From Chlamydiota bacterium (GTDB lineage: Bacteria > Chlamydiota > Chlamydiia > Chlamydiales > Rhabdochlamydiaceae), in contig JABEVM010000073.1 of the NCBI GenBank assembly GCA_013041585.1, positions 1 through 37,383 of the forward strand: 37,383 nucleotides of DNA, given 5' to 3'. This document shows, one piece after another, positions 1 to 8,997 of the stretch (its first letter is position 1; each line of letters starts with the position of its first letter). The notes beneath the pieces are model-generated. The model was not told the DNA's origin, searched no databases, and saw only the letters and a program-made list of their open reading frames with translations. The translations under genes and the position numbers were made by a program.

Positions 1-2
1 CT

Positions 3-125
3 GATTTGTCTCATAATACCTCGATGATTGATTACCAACGAGATATAGTCTCACTTCAGCGAGTTTCCTTCCTCAAGTTATTTTTTGTCGTGTACAGAGA
101 TATCGGTCTTAAAGATGAGAGGTAA
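3..125 (+). CDS. Possible 3' end of a gene cut by the window edge
   Basis: Reading frame 3 is open from the left edge for 40 codons and ends with TAA at 123-125. The encoded tail has a plausible protein-like composition (FLKLFFVVYRDIGLKDER at its end) but I recognise no family. An open stretch this short could occur by chance in AT-rich DNA. The rest of the first 226 bases holds nothing else I can support: no hairpin terminator and no tRNA. It would converge with the minus-strand gene that ends at 227. Confidence 0.2.
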   Translation, partial: DLSHNTSMIDYQRDIVSLQRVSFLKLFFVVYRDIGLKDER

Positions 126-226
126 GCCTAAACCACAGGTGTAGAATTCCAAAATTGCAGTAGTGGGCGTCCCTAAAAACCGTCTTCTTGCGTGTTTCCA
201 AAAGCGCAAAACTATTATTCTTTTTC

Positions 227-1525
227 TTATGGGTCCATCATGGAAGGTTCCCCTTCTTTTTTAACAGCAGTATAATTGTTAGTTGCCTCGTGCATATTGA
301 AATTTGCAGGAAACTCAAAACCCATCGTAGCAAGAAAATCTGAGACTTTTTTGTTAATTCTGTAAAGAAGAGCCGGAGATAACTGCGACATGGCTTTTCC
401 TTCCAAACATTGATCTTCTTGCTGTGTTAAAGCTACATAAAAAGGCTCAGCATCTTCTTCTTCTCCCTCTTCGACAAATCCCACATAATTGGGAAACTCG
501 ATTACTCCTCCAGGGGCCAAGACACGGTTTGCATTTCCAAAAATAATTTTTGCTCCGCCTTCTTCAAAGAGATAATTAGGAAGATATTCCAAAAGGACCT
601 TATTAAACTTTCCTGAAGGAAGATATTTCCACTGAATTGGGGAAGAAACATCAAGAAGAGCATCAGGGTTTATTTCTGGTCTAATATCAATACAATACTC
701 GCCCATATGCGAATGATCACGCGACTGCATTGGGGTATTTTCTTTACTAGACATATCGCTATCGCTTGGAAAATCAGGATCATAGCCTACATGCCAATCA
801 GTATGTCCACAACCTACGATGAGCTGACGATCTTTAAGAGGCACAACGCCGATATAGGTGTTAATACCACAATTTATTCCCTTTCCACAGCGCATCTGAA
901 TCAATTGTATGCGGTCTAATTGATCCTTAATGATCTTATTCCCTTCTTCCAAAATAGGGATACTCTCTGCGTACGCCGCATATACCCTTTGCACATCTTT
1001 TTCCGAATGAGCTTCCAAAGCATCCTTTTCCAGGCTGAGGAAAAGATCCTTTACTTTATCCATATAAGACATTGCGTCTGAAAGTAATTTTTCTTGTTCT
1101 TCTAATTTTAGAGGTGAGAACTCTTCGATCAAATGCCTTTGGTTGTAAATGACATCTACAGCACTCCGCCACTCTTGCAACCCTTCCTGGAACGCGTTCA
1201 TATTAACTATAAAGTTGATTGCAAAATGTGTAAGATCTAACTGATCTTCAAGCAAGAGACTTCCTGTTGCAATAGTAAAACCATGCCTGGAATAAAAAGC
1301 CTTCGCTTCTGACTTCATTTCCTTCGAATGAGTAATACGAGCCTGTTGCACGACTCCCTTTAACACATTTTCCATCAGATCAACTTGAGCAGTTGTGTTC
1401 AAAATCAAGGTTTCATGGCGCTCCAATTCTTCATAAGTCATCTCCTCGATAAACTGACCTTGCTCTTGAATCGTGCGTACAGCAGGAGTCCATGTTAACA
1501 TGGTTGCATTAAGTGCTTGTATCAT
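227..1525 (-). CDS. Hypothetical protein with helical N-terminus and degenerate methyltransferase-like C-terminal half
   Basis: The 432-aa protein has no signal peptide. Residues 1-210 are acidic and helix-rich with coiled-coil-like heptads. From about residue 225 the pattern resembles a class I SAM-dependent methyltransferase: LIVGCGH at 235-241 looks like motif I, CIDIRPEINPDALLDV at 278-293 matches the usual acidic-loop region, and RVLAPGG at 334-340 matches the common RVLKPGG turn. About 35 polar residues with several His and Asp separate motif I from the acidic loop, so the site may be altered or inactive. The ATG at 1525 has AAGGA 8 bases upstream. It lies 40 bases downstream of the larger gene at 1566-3779 and is probably co-transcribed with it. 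The methyltransferase reading is inference from motifs; no function is claimed. Confidence 0.8.
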   Translation of the reverse strand: MIQALNATMLTWTPAVRTIQEQGQFIEEMTYEELERHETLILNTTAQVDLMENVLKGVVQQARITHSKEMKSEAKAFYSRHGFTIATGSLLLEDQLDLTHFAINFIVNMNAFQEGLQEWRSAVDVIYNQRHLIEEFSPLKLEEQEKLLSDAMSYMDKVKDLFLSLEKDALEAHSEKDVQRVYAAYAESIPILEEGNKIIKDQLDRIQLIQMRCGKGINCGINTYIGVVPLKDRQLIVGCGHTDWHVGYDPDFPSDSDMSSKENTPMQSRDHSHMGEYCIDIRPEINPDALLDVSSPIQWKYLPSGKFNKVLLEYLPNYLFEEGGAKIIFGNANRVLAPGGVIEFPNYVGFVEEGEEEDAEPFYVALTQQEDQCLEGKAMSQLSPALLYRINKKVSDFLATMGFEFPANFNMHEATNNYTAVKKEGEPSMMDP

Positions 1526-1565
1526 GTCGTTTTCCTTTTTCGTTTTCGATTCTGATTTGTTAACA

Positions 1566-3779
1566 TTAGAGCATCTTTTCCAAAAGCTGCTTGATCAGAA
1601 ACACTTTCAGAGTGGTTTTCTTTTGAATATCAGAAATTTGCATTGTATAGGGGTTTAAGAGTTTTACAACTTCAAAAGGATCTTCAGAATGCATAGTTTT
1701 CTTCTTTTTGCTAGGAGCGCCTCCAACTTCAAGAGAAGGATTATCTAAATCCCAAAACCCTTTTTCTAAATATTCTCCTACCATTTCGTGCGCATCTTTT
1801 TGCGTAAAACAACGATGATAGCAATAAGCATTGGAAAGATTTTTTTCATCTATAGCACGATCAAAAGTATACCCAAATACTCCCAAGTAAGTTACCTCGT
1901 CTACAGTCATTTCCCCGGGTAGGAAGTAATGAACTCCTCTTTTTTCAGAGGTCTCTTTTCTATGCAGGTCCAAGATGCCATGTTGTAAAATTTCTCGGTC
2001 CAATCGCAAGGAGAAAGTATGGAAAGCTACAACTTTATTTTTCACAAATTTTGATTCATTTTTATATCGCGGCTCTTCTACTAGTTTTTGAGGATTATCA
2101 AGCACGTTCTGCACACGCTCTGCGTAGATAATTTCTGATGGAGAAGGAACTGGCTCAGGGGGTGAAGCGCGAGATAGAGTAATCGGAGCAATCTCTACGG
2201 TTTTTGGGGTGCTTTTGGAACTTCCCCCCACAGAAACTTTTTTTACTGCATCAATTGTTTCTTTAGGGTTTGAAACGATTTCTTGAGGTTTTATAACGAT
2301 GTGTTGAGGAGCTTTTTGTTTAGGAGTTTTTTTCTCGCTTGGAGAAGCTTCAATGCTTTTATGAGATGAGGGCAATTCTTTTATGGGAGGTTTCATTTTC
2401 CCAAAAAGCTCGTCAGGATGAGGAAAAGTTTTTCCTCCTATGATAGATAATCTGGAAGCGAATAAAACAAGTTTATGTTCTTTTGAAATTTTTTGAGGAG
2501 TTTGACTGAATAAAACCTCATATCCTACTCGATATATTCTTTCATAGACGCTTTGATGGAAAAAATATTCCTCAGAAAGTTTATAATAGGTTGAAAAATT
2601 CAGTAGATTTGTATCCCGATAAAGGACCCGTGCTTGATACTCTTGCATAACTATCCTATATGTATCTAAGATGGGCTGTAGAGGAAGTTCATGATAATAC
2701 GAAGGAGCTGCAATACCGTATTTGAAAATCAAAGGCAGGAATGCATCATAAAGTGCTATCAGTTGTTGATCATCCTTTTTTTTCTCTTGTACGAAGAGAC
2801 AAGAATCAACTCCTTTTAAAACCAGTAATAAATAAGGCTGTAAAGTAGAAGGCATCGTATCGTTCTCATAGCTTGCAGTCAGGATGCGTTTGATTTCTAA
2901 AACCTTTTTCATACTTACATGTCGAAAATCTGCAACAATATCTACTTTTTTCCCCGCATTTTCTGATACCTTTCTTATATTTTCTTTTGTTTCATCAGAA
3001 AAAGTTGAACACAAAATCAAAGAAAGACCTGCATCAAATTTAGCTAACTCTTCTAAAAATTCTAAGGTCGAAATTCTAATTTGTGTATCTGACGAGTTTA
3101 GATTAGCTGCTTGCAAAATGTGTCCTGAAGACCGGATCACATTTTCGCTTTTTTCGATAGCTTGAATCCGAAACTGAAACTTGGAGGATTTTAACAATAC
3201 TGTGCAAGCTTCACGTTGGAAATTTAGTAAAGAAAGGAGATGTTGATATTCTTTGCACTTTTCACGTGTTTCAAGAGTGTTTATCTTATCAACTACCTTA
3301 TCCCATTTTTTCTCTACAGCGCTGACTTGCCTAGCAGATTCCTTTTCAATTTGGGCATTTACTTTACCACGAAAATTTCCAAAATATTTTCCATTCAATG
3401 TAAGAAAATCAATTTCAGTATTGCTACCATAGCTAAGTAAAAAATCGTAGACGACAATCGCAGATTTGACATGAAGCAGGTCTCGAAAGGCATGAGGAAT
3501 TCCGAGCAGATGTTCAAGAACGCCCTCTAATAGCAATACAATTTTTTCCGATGCTCTTGTGTCATTAATGTGAAGGAGAGAGCTGTTTGATGAAGTGGCG
3601 AACAAATCGCGAGAATCTTCGCTTGAAGCATAGAGGGAAACAAGCCCCCCTTTACTAGACCAGGCGTAATGATTGGGATAAGAAAAAGCAACTTCAAGAT
3701 TTTTTGTAAAATCAGATAAATTTTGAGGCGCTGGGAATCCGGTCGAATGCACAAAGTGATGGATCGATACGCTATTCAT
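1566..3779 (-). CDS. Large hypothetical protein with Pro/Lys-rich linker
   Basis: About 737 aa and not recognised. The start is placed at ATG 3779 because AAGGGG sits 7 bases upstream; the frame stays open to a GTG at 3803 with no good ribosome binding site. There is no signal peptide or membrane segment. The N-terminal 470 residues look mostly helical, including a charged segment (SAVEKKWDKVVDKINTLE). A low-complexity linker rich in Pro, Lys and Ser follows (about residues 470-570). A compact C-terminal domain of about 120 residues starts near VVAFHTFSLRLDREILQHG, and a KKKK cluster lies about 45 residues from the end. Two-domain proteins with Pro-rich linkers occur among chlamydial secreted and cytosolic proteins, but no secretion signal can be read here. 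It probably forms an operon with the gene at 227-1525. Confidence 0.8.
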   Translation of the reverse strand: MNSVSIHHFVHSTGFPAPQNLSDFTKNLEVAFSYPNHYAWSSKGGLVSLYASSEDSRDLFATSSNSSLLHINDTRASEKIVLLLEGVLEHLLGIPHAFRDLLHVKSAIVVYDFLLSYGSNTEIDFLTLNGKYFGNFRGKVNAQIEKESARQVSAVEKKWDKVVDKINTLETREKCKEYQHLLSLLNFQREACTVLLKSSKFQFRIQAIEKSENVIRSSGHILQAANLNSSDTQIRISTLEFLEELAKFDAGLSLILCSTFSDETKENIRKVSENAGKKVDIVADFRHVSMKKVLEIKRILTASYENDTMPSTLQPYLLLVLKGVDSCLFVQEKKKDDQQLIALYDAFLPLIFKYGIAAPSYYHELPLQPILDTYRIVMQEYQARVLYRDTNLLNFSTYYKLSEEYFFHQSVYERIYRVGYEVLFSQTPQKISKEHKLVLFASRLSIIGGKTFPHPDELFGKMKPPIKELPSSHKSIEASPSEKKTPKQKAPQHIVIKPQEIVSNPKETIDAVKKVSVGGSSKSTPKTVEIAPITLSRASPPEPVPSPSEIIYAERVQNVLDNPQKLVEEPRYKNESKFVKNKVVAFHTFSLRLDREILQHGILDLHRKETSEKRGVHYFLPGEMTVDEVTYLGVFGYTFDRAIDEKNLSNAYCYHRCFTQKDAHEMVGEYLEKGFWDLDNPSLEVGGAPSKKKKTMHSEDPFEVVKLLNPYTMQISDIQKKTTLKVFLIKQLLEKML

Positions 3780-3881
3780 ATTATGCCCCTTCTTTTCGGG
3801 CACGGATGTTATCTTTTCCAGATGTTTAGTTCAATCAGTAATAATAGATGTAAATCACTGAGTTAAAATATCTTGTTTTTC

Positions 3882-3905
3882 AAAAAATTTATCTCGATGG
3901 AGATA
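3882..3905 (-). terminator. Probable Rho-independent terminator of tyrP
   Basis: On the minus strand, 50 bases after the tyrP stop, TATCTC-CATC-GAGATA forms a 6-bp stem with a 4-base loop, followed after two bases by six to seven T. The stem is short and AT-rich, so the call is moderate. The rest of 3804-3956 holds no gene that I can see. Confidence 0.4.
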
Positions 3906-3956
3906 GAGCGGGCGGCGGTTCAATGAATGATAAACAGCTTGCTTCTCTATGTAGAA

Positions 3957-5162
3957 CTAAAATCCGAAAAATAGTTGAAAAACCTCAAGAACGATCACAG
4001 AAAGGCTTAAGACGTATAGAAAAATAAGCAGGGTTTTCCCACCAGGCAAAGGACTTTCTGATTCCAATCGCTTTTTATAGCGCCCTACCCAGACTAATGA
4101 GACGGGTAAAAGTCCATTCAGAATCGATTCTCCAAATCCCCCTGCAAGAGAAAGAGCCTTATCAAATAAGGTTGCATCTAAGCACACAAACAGAAAAGGA
4201 GGGAAAAAGGTTACAATCGATAGGAAAGTTCTCTTTGAACGAATAACAGTGTCCTTCCAGGCATCTTGCAGAAAATCTACCATGGAAAAAGCAACCCCAA
4301 GAAGCGAGGTGATGATCGCAAAGAAAGCAAAGAATTTAGCAAGTTTGGAAACCCATGGATTTCCAACAATGTGCTCAAGTGCTTGCGCAGCAGTCCCGCC
4401 TTGTTCGAGAGTTTGTTTGATCATCTCGCTTGGAACTGACCCGATGACAAGCCACTGCCAAAGGATATAGACAAGCAGAGGAAGAGTCGTTCCAAACACG
4501 ATAGCAAGTTGCAGACTCTTTCGATCCTTTTTTAAATAGGTACATAAAGGGGGGATCACATTGTGAAAACCAAAAGCGCTAAAAAGGATAGGCACCGAAA
4601 TAAACATTTTGGAAAAATGAGAAGGTTGCAATTTTGAAAAAGAAACCTCTTTAGAGCCTGCACCAAGTAACAAGAAATACGCGATTACCATGGACACAAC
4701 AAGGATAATATTGACTCTGTCGATACTTTTGACACCATGAGCGACAATGACCGCAAAAAAAGCGCCAAACAGGAAATAACTCGCAGTCCCTTGTATTGCA
4801 ATCCCAGTAATCTCTTCTAAAAATCCCATAAGAAGCGGCGCACCTGCTGCAAAATAGGCAACCATCAAACAGTAATACAAGAAGACAAACATGCTCCCTG
4901 CAAACCATTTTCCTTTCGAGCCTAAGAATCTTTTGGACATAGAAAGAATATTACTGCCCTCAGGCATCCATAAAGAAACTTCGAGTAAAAGAAGTCCGGT
5001 GCAGAGCATAAATGCCCAAGCTAGAACTGTAATAAGCATAGCTGGAGCAAAGCCCGCCTCACCTGTGACAAGAGGAATTCCCAGCATTCCAGCCCCGACT
5101 GTAGTGCCTGCAATTAAAAGGGTCCCGCTCAAGATACTTTGAAAAGATTTTTTTGGATGCAT
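3957..5162 (-). CDS. tyrP: Aromatic amino acid permease, TyrP type
   Basis: A 401-aa, highly hydrophobic protein with about 11 transmembrane helices, of the hydroxy/aromatic amino acid permease (HAAAP) family that includes E. coli TyrP and the chlamydial TyrP proteins. The N-terminal glycine-rich unwound helix typical of the APC fold is clear (IAGTTVGAGMLGIPLVTGEA, about residues 16-35). The usual length is about 400 aa, so it is full length. It would import tyrosine or tryptophan across the inner membrane with H+, fitting an intracellular bacterium dependent on host amino acids. The ATG at 5162 has no strong ribosome binding site. It is transcribed divergently from the DUF167 gene; a TTGACA element lies upstream (5233-5238), and a weak hairpin terminator follows the stop. 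Substrate choice between Tyr and Trp cannot be read from sequence. Confidence 0.9.
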   Translation of the reverse strand: MHPKKSFQSILSGTLLIAGTTVGAGMLGIPLVTGEAGFAPAMLITVLAWAFMLCTGLLLLEVSLWMPEGSNILSMSKRFLGSKGKWFAGSMFVFLYYCLMVAYFAAGAPLLMGFLEEITGIAIQGTASYFLFGAFFAVIVAHGVKSIDRVNIILVVSMVIAYFLLLGAGSKEVSFSKLQPSHFSKMFISVPILFSAFGFHNVIPPLCTYLKKDRKSLQLAIVFGTTLPLLVYILWQWLVIGSVPSEMIKQTLEQGGTAAQALEHIVGNPWVSKLAKFFAFFAIITSLLGVAFSMVDFLQDAWKDTVIRSKRTFLSIVTFFPPFLFVCLDATLFDKALSLAGGFGESILNGLLPVSLVWVGRYKKRLESESPLPGGKTLLIFLYVLSLSVIVLEVFQLFFGF

Positions 5163-5209
5163 GCTATAATTTTGTATATATAATAAAAACTGTATAAAAA
5201 GAATAAAGT

Positions 5210-5238
5210 AGGCTAATGTTTCCCTAGAAAATTGTCAA
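5210..5238 (-). promoter_or_regulatory. Candidate sigma-70-type promoter for tyrP
   Basis: On the minus strand a perfect TTGACA (5238-5233) is followed after 17 bases by TAGCCT (5215-5210), a weak -10 match, about 48 bases before the tyrP ATG. The -35 box is convincing and the -10 is not. Confidence 0.4.
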
Positions 5239-5251
5239 AATAAATTCTCCT

Positions 5252-5539
5252 ATGTTTCAAGAGAGCGCAAAAGGGGTAACCCTTAGCATTAAAGTACTTC
5301 CAAAATCAAGCTTTACGGGATATGTAGGCTTTGAAAATGGGGTGCTAAAAGTTAAGCTCAAGGCAGTTCCTGAAAAAGGAAAGGCCAATGAGGAGCTGAT
5401 CGCATTTTTATCTTCTTCTTTACGAATTCCCAAATCAAAAATTCTTCTTTTACGAGGAGAGACAAGCAAACAAAAAACAGTTTGCTTTCTCGGCATGAAA
5501 AAAGAAGAAGTAGAAAAGCTCTTTGAAAAAATCATCTAA
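5252..5539 (+). CDS. DUF167 family protein (YggU-like)
   Basis: A 95-aa protein with the DUF167/YggU pattern: a basic N-terminal strand (LSIKVLPKSS), then LKVKLKAVPEKGKANEELI, with the family's conserved central motif (AxPxxGKANxxL), and a C-terminal LLRGETSKQKTV segment. Family members are small alpha/beta proteins of unknown biochemical role, usually 90-120 aa, so this is full length. The start is the first ATG; only a poor ribosome binding site (TCTCCT) precedes it. It diverges from tyrP and converges with the antiporter gene, whose stop lies 2 bases from its own. Confidence 0.85.
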   Translation: MFQESAKGVTLSIKVLPKSSFTGYVGFENGVLKVKLKAVPEKGKANEELIAFLSSSLRIPKSKILLLRGETSKQKTVCFLGMKKEEVEKLFEKII

Positions 5540-5541
5540 AA

Positions 5542-6909
5542 CTACCACTCAGCAAAAATGGCAAAGATTGCGTAAAAAATTCCAGTAGGGATAGATGCTG
5601 CCAAGAGTAAATATAAGGGTGAGATCTTATCTTGGAAGAATTTCTTAAGGATTACCTGTCCAGCAGGATTGGGAACGTTCGCTATCACTGTAAGGCCTCC
5701 ACCTACTACAACCCCGCTCATAACCGCATACTTTAAAGAGGTCGTTAAATCAGGAAGGAGTGTGGCTAAATAAGCAATGGCGGTATTATCATTAAATGCC
5801 GTCAAAGCCATACTAATGAGCATCATTTCATTGTTACCTAATCCTCCAAGAATTGATTGAATCCACCAAGCTTGCAAACCGCCGTGTATCAAAAGGCCCG
5901 CCAAAAACAAACCAACAAGTAGAGGTCTTTTTAGTTGCACAGGGAATTGATGGGGCAGTGTTGCCTGATGAAACCCTAAAAACATAAGAAAAGATCCAAT
6001 GAAAATGGGGGGATAATAAGAATTTAAAATAACCCAAACTAAGAAAGTAACATGAACTGCTGTGACCCAAAACGGAATCTTATCCCCTTCTTTTTCTTCA
6101 GACATCGCCAAGTTTTTCTTATCGATGGAGATAAGTTCTTTTCGAAAAAAGAAAAAATAACAAAGTGTCGAACAGATAATTCCCACGATGGCTTTGATCC
6201 CAAAATGAGTAAACATGAACCATGAGCTCCAATCCCAAATCCTCTGCACAATCAAAACAGGCGGCGCTGAAAAATTAGTAAGGAGCCCCCCTACAGAAAT
6301 ATTGGAAAATAAAAGCCCTAATGTTCCATAGGCTAGTTTTTTACTTGGCTCATGCACATAAAAATGTTTCCCGAGTAAAAGTGCGCATAAGGTCATAGCG
6401 CCGGCCTCGGTGATAAACGAACCTAAAATAGGCCCTGCAATTAAAATGCTAAGCCACCAAGCAGCAGAGCTTCCTCCAAGTATCTTAGTAATAAATCGAA
6501 GTCCATTTTCTGAAAGGACAAGTATCGGTTTTGTGGCCGTTAAACTCATGATCACCACAACCAGCATCGGCTCGATGTAAACTCTTTTAGACAAATAGTC
6601 CACAGCAGAGGACCAACTATAAAAGCAAATAATTGTAAAAAGAAGAGGGATGACCCAAAGTCCAAAAACAACCTCTACCTCTCCTAAAAACCGTAGAATT
6701 TCAGAAAAGAAAGTGATGGAAATTTTGCGTCTTTTCTCGATCTTTTGCAGTGGGGCTTTCTCTGCAATTTTCTCTGACCATTTTGTAAAGAAATTTGCAA
6801 ATAAGGTATGAAGAACGGCGAGCAAAAAAATACATAAACAGACAATCTTAAAATTCATAGAAGATTGCGTTTGAAGAAATTCTGAGTCTACAAAACCTAG
6901 CATATTCAT
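5542..6909 (-). CDS. Putative Na+/H+ antiporter, chlamydial type
   Basis: A 455-aa polytopic membrane protein with about 11-12 hydrophobic helices, resembling the 'putative Na+/H+ antiporter' family widespread in chlamydiae (related to the NhaD/ion-transporter superfamily). Visible features are the conserved helical hairpins ITEAGAMTLCALLLGKHFY and LTAFNDNTAIAYLATLLPDL. The second contains the FNDNTA motif, with charged or polar residues inside a membrane helix as expected for ion translocation, and GGGLTVIANVPNPAG follows it. The start codon overlaps the pncA stop by 4 bases (ATGA), so translation is probably coupled. It is the last gene of the pncB-pncA operon. Ion specificity is not determinable from sequence. 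In the family, a role in pH or Na+ homeostasis is assumed rather than proven. Confidence 0.8.
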   Translation of the reverse strand: MNMLGFVDSEFLQTQSSMNFKIVCLCIFLLAVLHTLFANFFTKWSEKIAEKAPLQKIEKRRKISITFFSEILRFLGEVEVVFGLWVIPLLFTIICFYSWSSAVDYLSKRVYIEPMLVVVIMSLTATKPILVLSENGLRFITKILGGSSAAWWLSILIAGPILGSFITEAGAMTLCALLLGKHFYVHEPSKKLAYGTLGLLFSNISVGGLLTNFSAPPVLIVQRIWDWSSWFMFTHFGIKAIVGIICSTLCYFFFFRKELISIDKKNLAMSEEKEGDKIPFWVTAVHVTFLVWVILNSYYPPIFIGSFLMFLGFHQATLPHQFPVQLKRPLLVGLFLAGLLIHGGLQAWWIQSILGGLGNNEMMLISMALTAFNDNTAIAYLATLLPDLTTSLKYAVMSGVVVGGGLTVIANVPNPAGQVILKKFFQDKISPLYLLLAASIPTGIFYAIFAIFAEW

Positions 6910-7529
6910 AGTGATTGTTCCACTTGTAACGAATTTGTAATGATTACCCCTTTTTCCTTCATTGATGCTAGCGCCTTTTTTTCATCATCTGGATGTAAGT
7001 TAATAGCCCTGCAAGCATCTTCAATGACAAAAGCAGAAAATCCAAGCTCTATTGCATCAAGCGCAGAATATAAAACACAGTACTCAGTCGCAATTCCGGC
7101 TAAGTAAATCTCTGTTATCCCTTTGGATCGCAGATATTTCTGAAGACCTGTATCTTTCTTCCTAGCGTTATCAAAAAAAGCGCTATAGCTGTCAATTTCG
7201 GGGTCCCAGCCTTTATAAAAATAAGCTGCAATTTTCTCTTTTCTTAACCCTTTTACGATTTCACTTCCATACGCATTCTCTATACAATGCTCAGGCCAGA
7301 GAATTTGTTTGATCCCACCTATTTCGATCACATCTCCTATTTTTCTTCCTGGATGATTGCTTGCAAAACTTACATGATTCTTAGGATGGAAATCCAAACA
7401 TGCCAAGACTATGGAAAACTGTTCAGAAAGATGATTGATAATAGGAATGATTTCATCAGCTCCAGCCACCCCTAAACGACCTGTCGGCATAAAATCGTTT
7501 TCCATATCTACAATCAAAAGAGCTTTCAT
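6906..7529 (-). CDS. pncA: Nicotinamidase
   Basis: A 207-aa isochorismatase-fold hydrolase that deamidates nicotinamide to nicotinate. The catalytic triad is visible: Asp8 in LLIVDMENDF, Lys106 in FYKGWDPEIDSYSAF, and Cys151 in GIATEYCVLYSALDA, preceded by the cis-peptide region. The metal ligands Asp46 and His48 (LDFHPKNHVSF) and His81 (WPEHC) are in place. The length is normal for PncA. It starts 7 bases after the pncB stop and overlaps the antiporter gene by 4 bases. Together with PncB it gives nicotinamide to nicotinate to NaMN, the first two steps of NAD salvage from a host-derived precursor. Classical Chlamydia lack most NAD synthesis genes, so a salvage pair here fits a metabolically broader relative. 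Confidence 0.95.
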   Translation of the reverse strand: MKALLIVDMENDFMPTGRLGVAGADEIIPIINHLSEQFSIVLACLDFHPKNHVSFASNHPGRKIGDVIEIGGIKQILWPEHCIENAYGSEIVKGLRKEKIAAYFYKGWDPEIDSYSAFFDNARKKDTGLQKYLRSKGITEIYLAGIATEYCVLYSALDAIELGFSAFVIEDACRAINLHPDDEKKALASMKEKGVIITNSLQVEQSL

Positions 7530-7536
7530 GTTTTAC

Positions 7537-8997
7537 CTAAGCTTTTGTGCTTTCTTTAATGAGCTGAATTTTTTTCTTATATAATCCCTCTTCTAAGCCG
7601 CAAAAATAGGGATCAGGATCAGCAAGCTTACGTATCCCTTTGGGAAATTTCGATAATTCTTGAAGAGTCCTTTTTTGAAGTGCTTGTAAAGAGGGCTTTT
7701 TATAGACCAAAGAACCTTGAGAAAATATTTTTTGTAAGAGGTCGATGTAAGGTTGTCCTTTTTCAATTTCCTTTTTCTTGCCTCCTACTCCAAATTCAAT
7801 CATAGCGTTTTCCCCTGTTGGAGGATTTTCTACATTGTAGACCATATCCGCAATATATCCATTTTCTGATACAAATCTACGAACTTGCAAAATTCCTGGG
7901 TCTGTCGTTTTTGTAACCTGGTCGGACACTTTAAGTTTATACTCCCAAGGTTTACCGGGATCTCGGAGGGCTGCGAGTTTATAAACTCCATCTAATGCAG
8001 GTTGTCCCCCACCTGTCATTAAATGAGTTCCTACTCCCCAAACATTGATCTTACCTCCAGAGCGCTTACAATTCTCGATCAAGAATTCATCAAGCTCATT
8101 ACTTGCCATAATGGATAGATTTGTAAATCCTGCCTCATCGAGCTTTTTGCGGATTTTTTGGCTTAAAACTACTAAATCCCCTGAGTCTAATCTGACTCCA
8201 ATAAGTTCGTGATGAGAGCTTCTCATCTTCTTCGCAACTCGGATTGCTTTTTCTATCCCTTTTAGGGAATCGTATGTATCGATAAGAAAAACAGAGCTAT
8301 CAGGAAAAATCTCTGAAAAGGCTTGAAACGAATCTTCTTCCTCAGAAAAGGCCATAATCCAGCTGTGCGCTTGGGTCCCCTTTACAGGGATTCCAAAGAG
8401 CTTACCTGCGAGTAAATGAGAGGTAGATTCGCATCCACCAATGAAAGCTGCGCGGCTTGCGCTAATGGCTCCATCAATTCCTTGTGCACGTCTCATTCCA
8501 AACTCTACAACAGGATCAGATCCTGCAGCCCATACAATACGCGAGGCTTTCGTCGCGATGAGGGTCTGAAAATTTATAATATTGAGCAGAGGACTTTCTA
8601 ATAGCTGCGCCTGCAGAAGAGGTCCCTTCACTCGTAAGATAGGCTCATAGGGAAAGACAGGAGTTCCTTCCTCTAGCGCATCCAAATCACAGGTAAAACG
8701 CATCTCTCCAAGGAATTGTAGAAATTTTTCTTCGAACAGTTTTTTTCCAAACCTATCGGTTAGGTTACCAAGATAGACCAAATCATCAGGCGTAAAACGC
8801 AAGTTTTCTAAAAAATTGATAGCCGTCTCAAGTCCTGCGGCAATTGCAAAAGCTCCTCCAAAGGGCTTTTTGCGAAAAAAAAGATGAAATACAGCCTCTT
8901 TATTTTGCATCCCCATCTTCCAGTATCCATATGCCATTGTAAGCTGATATAGATCTGTAAGGAGCGACAGGGATTGCGAATAAATCTCTGTGCTCAT
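7537..8997 (-). CDS. pncB: Nicotinate phosphoribosyltransferase
   Basis: A 486-aa enzyme joining nicotinate to PRPP to form nicotinate mononucleotide. Family signatures are the N-terminal SLLTDLYQLTMAYGYW, the PRPP region EFGMRRAQGIDGA, the segment GTQAHSWIMAF holding the His equivalent to the autophosphorylated residue (His211), and IGVRLDSGDL. The length matches the long bacterial form. The ATG at 8997 overlaps the stop of the upstream small gene by 4 bases, so translation is coupled. It is followed closely by pncA and an antiporter gene. It acts in the cytoplasm. The family is recognised with high confidence. Confidence 0.95.
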   Translation of the reverse strand: MSTEIYSQSLSLLTDLYQLTMAYGYWKMGMQNKEAVFHLFFRKKPFGGAFAIAAGLETAINFLENLRFTPDDLVYLGNLTDRFGKKLFEEKFLQFLGEMRFTCDLDALEEGTPVFPYEPILRVKGPLLQAQLLESPLLNIINFQTLIATKASRIVWAAGSDPVVEFGMRRAQGIDGAISASRAAFIGGCESTSHLLAGKLFGIPVKGTQAHSWIMAFSEEEDSFQAFSEIFPDSSVFLIDTYDSLKGIEKAIRVAKKMRSSHHELIGVRLDSGDLVVLSQKIRKKLDEAGFTNLSIMASNELDEFLIENCKRSGGKINVWGVGTHLMTGGGQPALDGVYKLAALRDPGKPWEYKLKVSDQVTKTTDPGILQVRRFVSENGYIADMVYNVENPPTGENAMIEFGVGGKKKEIEKGQPYIDLLQKIFSQGSLVYKKPSLQALQKRTLQELSKFPKGIRKLADPDPYFCGLEEGLYKKKIQLIKESTKA

